A stretch of 18,984 bases of DNA from Alphaproteobacteria bacterium (GTDB lineage: Bacteria; Pseudomonadota; Alphaproteobacteria; UBA7887): the NCBI GenBank assembly GCA_028289725.1, contig JANQOH010000079.1, positions 1 through 18,984 of the forward strand. The letters are read 5' to 3'. The notes beneath the pieces were generated by a model that worked only from the letters and a program-made list of their open reading frames with translations, was not told where the DNA came from and did not search any database. The position numbers and the translations under genes were made by a program. Below, piece after piece: positions 5,613 through 12,695 of this stretch. Within the stretch, counting starts at the first letter, position 1. Each line of letters starts with the position of its first letter.

Positions 5613-6820
5613 CCGAACGAGGGGACCCCACCATACGCACCCGACAGATACTTTCGGTAGTAATTGTCAAGCCGCCCAACACCTTTGACGTCCTGAAGCC
5701 CATATATTTGGGTACGGCCAAGATCATCCTTCTCGCAAATTAAAATTTCCTCTTTCTGAAGCTCCTCAAGCAACGATGCGTTCTGGCACGTTACCCAAAG
5801 TCTGGCGTTCTTCGGATTACGTACTGGATCATAGAACCATTGCAGAATTTCCATCAGCATCAGGGGGTGGAGAGACGAGTCAAATTCGTCAATCACAGCC
5901 AGTCCACCACTCTCTATTGCGTAGGCAATCAAGGGAAACAGTCGAATAAAGGACTGGGTGCCGTGGCTTTCGAGCGGCCAAGAAACTGGGAAATCAAGTC
6001 CTTGGTGTGTGAATTGAACGATCGATCGTGGTGCGCTCGGAACAACTTGTAAATCTTGAATTCCGAGATCGACGCGCGGAATTTCGCGATTCAATGAGCT
6101 CCGCATAATCTCATTGTTAGCTAAGAGGTCGAGCAACTGGTCGTCAGTGTAGTCTTGCTTCACAACAAAGATGTTTGTGTAGACAGCACGAGCCGCATTG
6201 CGCAGTGAAAGCGACGGACCGTGATCAAACTGTGCAAGTGTCGAAATTACGCTTGCATTCGGTCGAATTTTGTCGATGACGCTGTGATAGCGAGAAAGCG
6301 GAAAATTTACACCGTCACGAACTTCACCCGATTCGCTGCGCTCGAATACGCGAAATGACCTTCGGCTACCTTGAATCCGGTGTCGCAAAGATTCTCGTTT
6401 TACCCAATTTGATTGACCAGAGCGACCGATCTCAAGTTCGTACTCATAAGTTCCAAATGTTGTCGCCTGACTGTCGGGATTCTCAAGGTCCGACGCGCCT
6501 CCAATTGCAAGCGAAAGGCGAGTATCACGTTCCTGGGAGCGTTGGTCATAGAATGGCGCCAAAGGAATTTGAGCTTCAGGAGCAAGCTGAAAGCTGTCAC
6601 GTATAAACCAGGCAAGAAAAGCGAGCGCCCGTAGTGAATTGGATTTGCCAGCGCCATTGGCCCCAAAAGTCGCAATAACCTTAGGCACTCTTTCCGTTGC
6701 GCCAGGGTAGATGGGGATAAAGCGCTCTGGTTCGTCAGGTGCCTTTCCCGATACGCGCAAATCGAGGACTTGGCGGTCACGGATCGAATAGAAATTCTCG
6801 ATTTCAACACGGTTTAACAT
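5609..6820 (-). CDS. AAA15-family ATPase, RloA/AbiLi-like
   Basis: A 403-residue ATP-binding protein of the SMC/ABC-like AAA15 group (COG1106 type). The N-terminus MLNRVEIENFYSIRD is the typical start of OLD/RecF-like ATPases. Walker A is GANGAGKS (53-60). An ABC-signature-like ESHGTQ is at 284-289. Walker B is LAVIDEFD (307-314), followed by the D-loop SSLHP. WVTCQNASLLEE takes the place of the usual TTH...LL switch region, with no histidine in the usual position, which is mildly atypical. There is no nuclease domain; that role probably belongs to the partner RloB-like protein. A promoter and inverted repeat lie just upstream; the ribosome site is weak (GAG, 6 nt before ATG). Base composition is lower in G+C than the flanks. 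A PARIS- or OLD-like ATPase is the main alternative. Confidence 0.8.
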   Translation of the reverse strand: MLNRVEIENFYSIRDRQVLDLRVSGKAPDEPERFIPIYPGATERVPKVIATFGANGAGKSNSLRALAFLAWFIRDSFQLAPEAQIPLAPFYDQRSQERDTRLSLAIGGASDLENPDSQATTFGTYEYELEIGRSGQSNWVKRESLRHRIQGSRRSFRVFERSESGEVRDGVNFPLSRYHSVIDKIRPNASVISTLAQFDHGPSLSLRNAARAVYTNIFVVKQDYTDDQLLDLLANNEIMRSSLNREIPRVDLGIQDLQVVPSAPRSIVQFTHQGLDFPVSWPLESHGTQSFIRLFPLIAYAIESGGLAVIDEFDSSLHPLMLMEILQWFYDPVRNPKNARLWVTCQNASLLEELQKEEILICEKDDLGRTQIYGLQDVKGVGRLDNYYRKYLSGAYGGVPSFG

Positions 6821-6862
6821 GATAACTCGTCTTGAGCGTCGAATTTTTTGATCTGTAGGTCA

Positions 6863-6888
6863 ATTATTGATGAAAAAATGTCAATAAT
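6863..6888. promoter_or_regulatory. Operator-like inverted repeat at the rloAB start site
   Basis: ATTATTGA-N10-TCAATAAT is a perfect 8-bp dyad (6863-6870, 6881-6888) beginning 3 bp downstream of the -10 element, so it covers the expected transcription start on the minus strand. This position suits a repressor. No dedicated regulator gene lies next to it, so autoregulation by the operon's own proteins or control by a distant factor is possible. Confidence 0.5.
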
Positions 6889-6891
6889 CCC

Positions 6892-6919
6892 ATTATAGGT
6901 ATGATTTGGCCCTATTCAA
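6892..6919 (-). promoter_or_regulatory. Sigma-70-type promoter of the rloAB operon
   Basis: On the minus strand: TTGAAT (6919-6914), a 16-bp spacer, and a perfect TATAAT (6897-6892). This places transcription start near 6885, about 65 nt before the ATPase ATG. It is the best canonical promoter in the window. The 6921-7093 stretch beyond it holds no gene I can support. Confidence 0.55.
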
Positions 6920-7093
6920 GCGTATCGCCGCGAAAAATGGAGTCAGGATTTCAAATAAATGCGCCAGACGGGCACGAACTTTTGCGAGGTTGTGCCACTT
7001 TTCGACATGGTAACCAGGTCGCCCGTATTTCACGCCTTATCGAATCGCTCATCCTTCCTTTGGTGGACGGAATCCTGGAGACGACGCCCCGCC

Positions 7094-7645
7094 TTAGCCG
7101 TCTGATCCGAAGTCGATATATTCCGGCGGCACTGCGTCGGTCAGCCACACGCCGTTTTCCGACAAGTAGAAATTCGAGCCGGCCTGGGCCATTTCGGCGG
7201 CGCGGATGCTCAAAATCACCGGACGGCCGCGCCGGGCGCCGACTTTGCGCGCCACGTCCGTGGTCGGCGACAGATGCACGTGCTGCCGCGCACCGGCGCG
7301 CAGACCGTCAGCGCGGATAGCATCCAAGAAGCGTTCGACCGTGCCGTGATAAAGCGTATCCGGCGGCTTTGTCGGCGAAAGGCCGAGATCGACATCGATC
7401 GAATGTCCCTGACGCGCACGAATGCGATTGCGGGCGGGATCGATTGCAAATCGCCCTTTGTCGTTGGTGCGGACGATTTCCTCGAGGTCATCCCGCGCGA
7501 TGGGATGGTCGTGACGCCGTGCGGCCTCGAGTAAATCATGAATGTTCGCCCAGCCTTCCGGGTCCAATGCAAGGCCGATGGCGTCCGGGTCGTGGCGGAG
7601 CACCATGCTGAGGAACTTGCTTGATTTGACGAGGGCTTTGCGCAT
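7094..7645 (-). CDS. kptA: RNA 2'-phosphotransferase, Tpt1/KptA family
   Basis: KptA enzymes transfer an internal RNA 2'-phosphate to NAD+, giving ADP-ribose 1''-2''-cyclic phosphate. In fungi this finishes tRNA splicing; in bacteria the substrate is unsettled. The 183-residue product has the family hallmarks: SKFLSMVLRHDP with the Arg17-His18 pair; GWANIHDLL; RIRARQGHS (74-82); LYHGT (98-102); and GARQHVHLS (118-126), containing the expected second-domain arginine (Arg120). The C-terminal NFYLSENGVWLTDAVPPEYI also fits. I chose ATG 7645 because AAGG lies 8 nt upstream and SSKFLS is the normal N-terminal motif; an in-frame start at 7750 would add an atypical extension running through a terminator-like hairpin. 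It lies 273 bp upstream of the rloAB pair in the same direction but with a separate promoter between. Confidence 0.93.
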   Translation of the reverse strand: MRKALVKSSKFLSMVLRHDPDAIGLALDPEGWANIHDLLEAARRHDHPIARDDLEEIVRTNDKGRFAIDPARNRIRARQGHSIDVDLGLSPTKPPDTLYHGTVERFLDAIRADGLRAGARQHVHLSPTTDVARKVGARRGRPVILSIRAAEMAQAGSNFYLSENGVWLTDAVPPEYIDFGSDG

Positions 7646-8203
7646 GGCGAAGACCTTACACAGCGGCGGATGGCTCTTCGTTCTATAGCACAAACACCCG
7701 AAAGCGAGGCCGGCACCAAAGCGGCGACAAAGCGAAAGCCCCGCCGCCATCGTGGCGCGCGGGGCTCAAACGCAGATTTACCATCCTGCGGCCCGGCATG
7801 TATGTCGGGCATTTTAAAGAGGTCTTACATATTGCCGCGTCCGGCAATCATTGCCCCATACATTCCTATGTTCAATTGTCGGCGGCTTGGAGACGGGATC
7901 CGAAGGACGCAGCTGCGCGGTCCAAGCCGTGGCCTCGATCGGACGAGGCCGTGCACTCATTTTCCGGCGGTTCCATGCGGCTAAGCACCCTCCTGCTAGC
8001 GTTTGTCCGCGACGGCTCAAAGCCAGTTTGGCCGAGCTATCGTGAAACCCCAGCGACCTCAAACGCGACCGTTGGAAGAAGTGTGCGCCCACGATTTTAC
8101 CATGTCAAGCGATCGTGTTTTGTATAACCGCCAAGACAAATGTGATCGGATTTCAATTTTAATTGCCGTACGAATTAATTAATTGAATCGTCGCCAGTCG
8201 ATG
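7646..8203. other. 558-bp intergenic stretch between kptA and the Usp gene
   Basis: Apart from the kptA leader and the hairpin at 7737-7766, I see no gene. Frames on both strands across 7670-8130 lack ribosome sites and recognisable domains. A perfect 7-bp hairpin GGCCTCG/CGAGGCC (7931-7950) has no U-tract. The right end (8140-8185) is markedly A/T-rich with AATTAATTAATT, downstream of the Usp stop. A decayed gene is possible but not demonstrable. Confidence 0.55.
7737..7766 (-). terminator. Strong GC hairpin, probable terminator upstream of kptA
   Basis: AGCCCCGC pairs with GCGGGGCT (8 bp), followed after one bulge by CGCC/GGCG, with a 5-base loop. On the minus strand the stem is followed by TTCGCTTTG, a poor but T-rich tail; the plus-strand tail (CAAACG) is worse. 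It could stop minus-strand transcripts from the Usp side before kptA. Confidence 0.45.
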
Positions 8204-9022
8204 CTAGTGCGCCATCAAAACCGGGAGCCCCGATTTCGCGATAATGTCTTCCGTGGCGCCGCCAAAAATCATCTGCCGAATGCGCGTATGCGTATACGCC
8301 CCCTTAAAGAGCAAGTCCGCCCCAAGCGATCCGGCTTCCGCGAGGATCGTTTCGCCGAGCGATTGCCCATCCGGGGTAACATGCCGCGTGCCCGCGGCGA
8401 TCGCGTGACGCATGAGGTAGTCGTGCACCATCTCAACCGAGGGGCCGGGAACAAGGCCGCCCTCTACGGTGAGAATGGTCACGGACGTGGCGTCTGCGAG
8501 CAGGGGCAGGCCGAGCGCAATTGTGCGCGCCGATTCCGTACTGCCGTTCCAGGCAATAACGATGTTCGTACCGAGTGACGACGGCGGCGTCGATGGCGCC
8601 AACAGCACGGGGCGCCCAGACTCGAATATCGCGGCCTCATAGGTGTGTCGCCAACTGTTCGCGGCATGGCTCGCGGCGCGGCGCACGACAATCATGTCAA
8701 ACATGCGGCCATAGTCGGCGACCACATGACTTTCCGTGCCCTCCGTTTCACGCCATGCTGCGCGGGGCCTGTCAACATCGGTTGGTGCAAACGCAACACC
8801 GGCGCCCGCCACGAGCGCGCGAAAATGCTCTTCAATCTGGTTCGCGATTTCATGCGGCGCGGCGTCGTCGCCTTCGATGAGTCCCGTGTTTTCGCCTTCG
8901 ATCACCAGCAAACCTTCAAGGTAACTGTCGAACGCTTTCGCGACGTGACACGCCGTCGTCACGGCCGAAGCGGACGCATCGTCGTCGTAATAGTCGTAGA
9001 ACGGTACCAAGATCGATTTCAT
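8204..9022 (-). CDS. Universal stress protein, two tandem Usp domains
   Basis: A 272-residue tandem Usp protein. The start at 9022 is set by a strong GGGGGAG 7 nt upstream and by the classical opening strand MKSILVPF; a start at 9061 would add 13 atypical residues. The first domain (1 to about 140) ends with DMIVVRRAASHAANSWRHTYEAAIFESGRPVLLAP. The second (about 152-272) begins NIVIAWNGSTESARTIALGLPLL and ends GADLLFKGAYTHTRIRQMIFGGATEDIIAKSGLPVLMAH, with the FGG-T-D-I segment common in alphaproteobacterial tandem Usp proteins in place of the canonical GxxGxxxxxxxxxGS/T ATP loop. ATP binding is therefore uncertain. The SDR gene ends 75 bp upstream on the same strand, so the two may be co-transcribed. 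Usp proteins act in the cytoplasm in stress survival. Confidence 0.9.
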   Translation of the reverse strand: MKSILVPFYDYYDDDASASAVTTACHVAKAFDSYLEGLLVIEGENTGLIEGDDAAPHEIANQIEEHFRALVAGAGVAFAPTDVDRPRAAWRETEGTESHVVADYGRMFDMIVVRRAASHAANSWRHTYEAAIFESGRPVLLAPSTPPSSLGTNIVIAWNGSTESARTIALGLPLLADATSVTILTVEGGLVPGPSVEMVHDYLMRHAIAAGTRHVTPDGQSLGETILAEAGSLGADLLFKGAYTHTRIRQMIFGGATEDIIAKSGLPVLMAH

Positions 9023-9097
9023 CGGCCGGCTCCCCCCGCACGGGCGATATCCATCGAGCATACACGGATTGAGCGATGCCCGCAGCCGGCGGCCGAT

Positions 9098-9835
9098 CTA
9101 GTTGTTCATAGGCACAATCTGTACGCCGCCGAAGGCTTGTTCGGTGGGGACGATTTCGATGGTGGAGAGATTGACGTGCCACGGTGTGTCGACAGCGAAC
9201 ATGATCGTGTCGGCGATGTCTTCCGGCTTCAGTTCGTCAAATTGGCCGTAGGTTTTGCGTGCGGCCTCTTCGCCCGCGGCTTGAACCAGGAATTCGGTGA
9301 CGACGCGGCCGGGGCAGATTTCGGTCAGGCGCACACCGGTGCCAAGCAACTCGATCCGTAAGTTTTGAGACGCAAGACGGACCGCGCCCTTGGATGCGCC
9401 GTAGATCGGCGATTGCAGCGGATACAGGCCCGCGACCGACCCGATATTGACAATATGGCCGCGCTTGCGCGCCGCCATGCCCGGGGCCAAGGCACGCACC
9501 ACGTGCAGGAAGGCGCTGACGTTGGTGTCGATCGTGAGGTCGATGTCTTCGGGCGCCGCTTCCAGGAAGTTGGCCATGGCACGACCGAGGCCGGCGTTGT
9601 TGACCAAAATGTCGACTTCGAGCGGCTCCAAGGTGGCGTAGAGCGCATCCGTGTCATTGAGATCGAGCGCGAGCGGCGTGGCGCCAGTTTCTGTGGCGAG
9701 CGCCTCAAGCCGATCAACGCGCCGCGCGACGGCGGTTACCGCAATCCCTTTTGCCGCCAACGCGCGCACGGTTGCCGCGCCAATTCCGGCCGACGCGCCC
9801 GTGACAAGAGCCGTCTTGTAATCGGTCAAAGCCAT
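9098..9835 (-). CDS. Short-chain dehydrogenase/reductase, YdfG-like
   Basis: A classical SDR of 245 residues. It has the cofactor motif TGASAGIG (12-19), an Arg38-Arg39 pair after the second strand that favours NADP(H), NNAG (79-82), Asn105, Ser133 in NIGSVAG, and Tyr145/Lys149 in YGASK, so the catalytic tetrad is complete. The tail (ELKPEDIADTIMFAVDTPWHVNLSTIEIVPTEQAFGG) is characteristic of YdfG/3-hydroxy-acid (serine/threonine or 3-hydroxypropionate) dehydrogenases. GGGAG lies 8 nt before the ATG. It is transcribed away from the RlpA-CHAP gene and may form a unit with the downstream Usp gene. Physiological substrate is not determinable; malonic semialdehyde or hydroxy-amino-acid reduction is a family-based guess. 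Confidence 0.92.
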   Translation of the reverse strand: MALTDYKTALVTGASAGIGAATVRALAAKGIAVTAVARRVDRLEALATETGATPLALDLNDTDALYATLEPLEVDILVNNAGLGRAMANFLEAAPEDIDLTIDTNVSAFLHVVRALAPGMAARKRGHIVNIGSVAGLYPLQSPIYGASKGAVRLASQNLRIELLGTGVRLTEICPGRVVTEFLVQAAGEEAARKTYGQFDELKPEDIADTIMFAVDTPWHVNLSTIEIVPTEQAFGGVQIVPMNN

Positions 9836-10218
9836 TTTTCATCTCCCTTAACGCCATCTTCGACATCCAATTTGAACTACCTGGGCGCCACGAAGAAAGC
9901 CAGCCGGATCCGATAACCGCGGCATGGTGCGTCTGTCCGCACTTTTCGTTTAGGCCATTGCACGGTTAAGCCAATGCGCTCAAGAAAAGGGAGGACCATT
10001 TGAAGGACAAGCTGTCTCGGTCCTATCAAAAATCGATACCAATCTGACTACTTGAGCCATCAATGTTCCGGACGCGAATTGATCACGCCCGGAATCTACG
10101 CCGGGTGTGACCCTGCGCGGGGCAAAGTGTGACGGCCGTCACATAGGCACCATGCCGACCGTTTCATATCGATAACGGGCCCAAAATGGGGCCGTTCGCG
10201 GTGATCCGGGAGGCAGGC
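9836..10218. other. 383-bp divergent intergenic region (SDR / RlpA-CHAP)
   Basis: This holds the SDR ribosome site at the left and the CRP-type palindrome and leader of the lipoprotein gene at the right. A 15-codon TTG-start frame at 9999-10046 has GGGAGG upstream but nothing else to support it. A small stem CCCGG/CCGGG is at 10088-10105. I see no other gene. Confidence 0.55.
10128..10143. promoter_or_regulatory. Perfect CRP/FNR-superfamily-type palindrome
   Basis: TGTGACGGCCGTCACA is an exact 16-bp palindrome and fits the CRP consensus core TGTGA-N6-TCACA with no mismatch. It lies 76 bp before the GTG of the RlpA-CHAP gene and about 290 bp upstream of the SDR start, so the lipoprotein gene is the likelier target. 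Whether a cAMP-CRP or another family member binds cannot be told. Confidence 0.6.
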
Positions 10219-11193
10219 GTGCGGATTAAGACATTGCGGAATCTGGTCACTGTGGCCGCTGTGGGCGTCGTTTTGGCGGCGTGCAGCAGCTCCGTGGACC
10301 GTCCCATGACGGCGGCGCCGTCCACGATCGCTAAAGCGCCGGCGCCAATGGCGGTGCCGGAGGCTCCGCGGCAAGCAGCGCGACCGCCGGCGATTGCGAA
10401 TCCCGCGCCGCGCACGCTGACCGGCTATCAATCAGTCGGTGTGGCGTCTTGGTATGGCGGCAAGTTTCATGGCCGAAAGACCGCGAACGGCGAAATCTAC
10501 GATCAGAACGCATTGACCGCGGCCCATCGCGAATTGCCGTTTGGCACGCGCCTTGAGGTGACCAATCTTGCCAATGGGCTCAGTGTGGTGGTGACGGTCA
10601 ATGACCGAGGCCCCTTTGTCGATGGCCGGATTATCGATTTGTCGCGCCGTGCCGCGGCCGATCTCGACTTTGTGGAAGCGGGATTGGCAAATGTGCGGAT
10701 TCAGGCAATTGGCTCGGCCATGAACGCTGAACAGGCAATTCAGTCCGCAACGCTCGATCCGAATGTTCTCTCGGCGCGCATTGTTGATACGTCCGAACCC
10801 ATGCAATGCGTACCCTATGCCCGCGCGGCTTCAGGCATCGGCATTCGTGGCGATGCGCAAACATGGTGGGAGCGTGCCGAACAACGTTATCGGCGAGGCT
10901 GCGATCCGGAACGCGGGGCCGTCATGGTGTTGGCGCGGACCAGCCGTATCGGCCACGGCCATCTGGCGGTGGTGCAGCATATCGTCAACGAACGCGAGAT
11001 CATCGTCGATCACGCGAATTGGCTGAATGAGGGGCGCATCCATCTGAGTACGCCGGTGCGTGATATTTCGCCGGACAATGATTGGTCCGCCGTGCGGGTC
11101 TGGTACACGCCGGGCAATAGTTATGGCTCGCGCAACTATTTGGTTCAGGGCTTCGTCTATCCGGACTTGGCGGTCGCCAGCGACGCGAACTAG
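10219..11193 (+). CDS. RlpA-like lytic transglycosylase fused to a CHAP domain (lipoprotein)
   Basis: The start is GTG 10219, preceded by GGGAGG at 5 nt; it gives a compact lipoprotein signal (MRIKTLRNL...VVLAAC, lipid-accepting Cys22). An upstream in-frame ATG (10186) has no such support. After a Pro/Ala-rich linker, residues 73-164 form an RlpA double-psi beta-barrel (GVASWYGGKFHGRKTANGE...). His103 in AAHRELPFGT and Asp129 in NDRGPF are 26 apart, the spacing of the catalytic His and Asp of Pseudomonas RlpA, so glycan-strand cleaving activity is plausible. The usual C-terminal SPOR domain is absent. Instead, residues about 195-300 look like a CHAP amidase/endopeptidase: Cys197 in MQCVPYAR, RGAVMVLAR-type strand, His248 in GHGHLAVV and Asn267 in DHANW. 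A bifunctional wall hydrolase anchored in the outer membrane is inferred. The stop codon overlaps that of the convergent ligase gene. Confidence 0.88.
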   Translation: MRIKTLRNLVTVAAVGVVLAACSSSVDRPMTAAPSTIAKAPAPMAVPEAPRQAARPPAIANPAPRTLTGYQSVGVASWYGGKFHGRKTANGEIYDQNALTAAHRELPFGTRLEVTNLANGLSVVVTVNDRGPFVDGRIIDLSRRAAADLDFVEAGLANVRIQAIGSAMNAEQAIQSATLDPNVLSARIVDTSEPMQCVPYARAASGIGIRGDAQTWWERAEQRYRRGCDPERGAVMVLARTSRIGHGHLAVVQHIVNEREIIVDHANWLNEGRIHLSTPVRDISPDNDWSAVRVWYTPGNSYGSRNYLVQGFVYPDLAVASDAN

Positions 11194-12695
11194 GCGGGCG
11201 TATCCGAGAGCGGGCGCGGACCTGCCGATTTCTGATCTTCCAAGGCTTTTTTGAGTTTTCCCTTTTGGACTTTGCCCATCGGGTTTTTGGGCAGGGCGGC
11301 GAGTTTGGCGATCATCTGCGGCACTTTGTACCCGGCCATATGCTTTCGGCAGAACGTCTGAAGCGTACGGCGCGAGACAGGTGCGTTGGTCACGATGCAG
11401 GCAGCGGCGACCTGACCAAGCCGTGGATGCGGCCAGGCGAAGACCGCCGCCTCGGATACCGCCGGGTGGGCGAGTAAGACGGCTTCCACCTCCATCGGGT
11501 AGAATTTGGCACCGCCATTGTTGATTACGTCATCCGCGCGTCCCTTGAAAAATAGATAACCCTTGTCGTTCACGGCGGCCAAATCGCCGGGGTAGAACCA
11601 GCCATCCCGGAACGCGCGCGCGGTCGCCTCGGGATCGTCAAAATACTCGGTGGGATAGCCGTCGGCGCGGAAGCGAACTAAACCGACGTCGCCGACCGGA
11701 AGGGGCTGATCGCTGGCATCCACAATTTCAGCCTCGACCCCGTCTGCGAGACGGCCCACGGCGTCCGGGAAGGCGTCTTGTTCGGCCGGTGTCGCGTAAG
11801 CCAGCAAACCAGCCTCGTTCGAGCCGAGTTGTTCGCAGAAATTTGGCGTCAAGCGTTGCCGGGCCAATAGGCGTTGTTCGTGCGTGGTCGGCGCACTGCC
11901 GACCACCATGGCCCGCAATTCCGGGAACAACGTCTCTTTACCCGCTGCGAAATCCAGTAACGGGACGACGTGTGACGGCGTCAGCTTCAAATAGCTGATC
12001 CGCTGATCGCGGACGCAGCGGACAAGTGCGTCATGCGTCGCGGCGCGATTAATAACCACGGTTGCGCCGAGGCGAAGCATGCCGAGCGCAATATTGCGTC
12101 CGACATTGAACGACATATTCGTCAAGCACAGGCAACGGTCGGCCGAAGACCAGCTTTGCGTGCGGGCATATCGGTCCATCCACGCGACGGCCGCCTGGTG
12201 ACCGCGGAGAAACGATTTAGGCGCGCCCGTGGTCCCCGAGGATTGAATCAGCATGACCGGATCGGTATCGCCAATATCCGGCCGTTCAAAGGCCCCATCG
12301 CTTGAGCGACGCACGCGGCTAAGAAGAATGGGGGTGACACCGGCAAAGGTCGGTGCCGGCGCATCCACGATTACGACTTTTGCGGCGCCCGCGGCGAGGG
12401 CGCGTGCGGCCTCTTCGCGGGCATGCGCGGGGCTGAGCGATAGCATTACCGTACCTGCGCGCGCCAATGCGCACAAAAGGATCAGATGATCGGCGGAGTC
12501 CGGCAACATCACCGCGACGACATCGCCGGGACTCAGATCTTCGGCAGACAAATTCGCCGCGGTTTCGTCGACCATCGCGTCGAGCGTTCGGTAGTCGATG
12601 ATGCGGTCGCCGTCTTCAATGGCGGGATGGTCGCCCCGGTTGCGTGCGTGTTCGCTGAGGCAGTCCGCAATGTTCATCTTGGGCCTGGACGTCAT
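11190..12695 (-). CDS. Class I adenylate-forming enzyme (acyl-CoA synthetase/AMP-ligase)
   Basis: A 501-residue ANL-superfamily enzyme that activates a carboxylic acid with ATP and transfers it to CoA or a carrier. Visible core motifs: phosphate loop SSGTTGAPK (152-160), LTNMSFNVGRN near 200, EQLGSNEAGLL near 298-308, DGWFYPGDLAAVNDKGYLFFKGRADDVINNGGAKFYPMEVE in the hinge and C-terminal domain, and the catalytic lysine Lys475 in NPMGKVQKGKL. All are in order, so the enzyme should be active. Length is typical. The ATG (12695) overlaps the TGA of the upstream PaaK-like gene (ATGA), which supports the first methionine over Met7. Substrate is unknown. Its stop (CTA 11190-11192 on the plus strand) interlocks with that of the RlpA-CHAP gene. 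Confidence 0.9.
   Translation of the reverse strand: MTSRPKMNIADCLSEHARNRGDHPAIEDGDRIIDYRTLDAMVDETAANLSAEDLSPGDVVAVMLPDSADHLILLCALARAGTVMLSLSPAHAREEAARALAAGAAKVVIVDAPAPTFAGVTPILLSRVRRSSDGAFERPDIGDTDPVMLIQSSGTTGAPKSFLRGHQAAVAWMDRYARTQSWSSADRCLCLTNMSFNVGRNIALGMLRLGATVVINRAATHDALVRCVRDQRISYLKLTPSHVVPLLDFAAGKETLFPELRAMVVGSAPTTHEQRLLARQRLTPNFCEQLGSNEAGLLAYATPAEQDAFPDAVGRLADGVEAEIVDASDQPLPVGDVGLVRFRADGYPTEYFDDPEATARAFRDGWFYPGDLAAVNDKGYLFFKGRADDVINNGGAKFYPMEVEAVLLAHPAVSEAAVFAWPHPRLGQVAAACIVTNAPVSRRTLQTFCRKHMAGYKVPQMIAKLAALPKNPMGKVQKGKLKKALEDQKSAGPRPLSDTPA

Noticed and set aside
4955..7093. Direct repeats or attachment sites bounding the A/T-rich defence block
   Set aside because: I looked at both flanks and saw no convincing direct repeat, tRNA end or integrase remnant.
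7651..7664. TTACACAGCGGCGG resembling the TTTACAGCGGC promoter word
   Set aside because: It lacks the CATCAGATTTCACA box and the spacing, and points away from kptA; probably chance.
7931..7950. Perfect GGCCTCG/CGAGGCC hairpin
   Set aside because: No U-tract on either strand and no gene ending nearby, so not called a terminator.
8645..9361. 238-codon plus-strand frame
   Set aside because: Antisense to the Usp and SDR genes, both of which have strong motifs and ribosome sites.
9999..10046. 15-codon TTG-start ORF with GGGAGG upstream
   Set aside because: Too short, weak start codon and no downstream gene whose translation it could control at close range.
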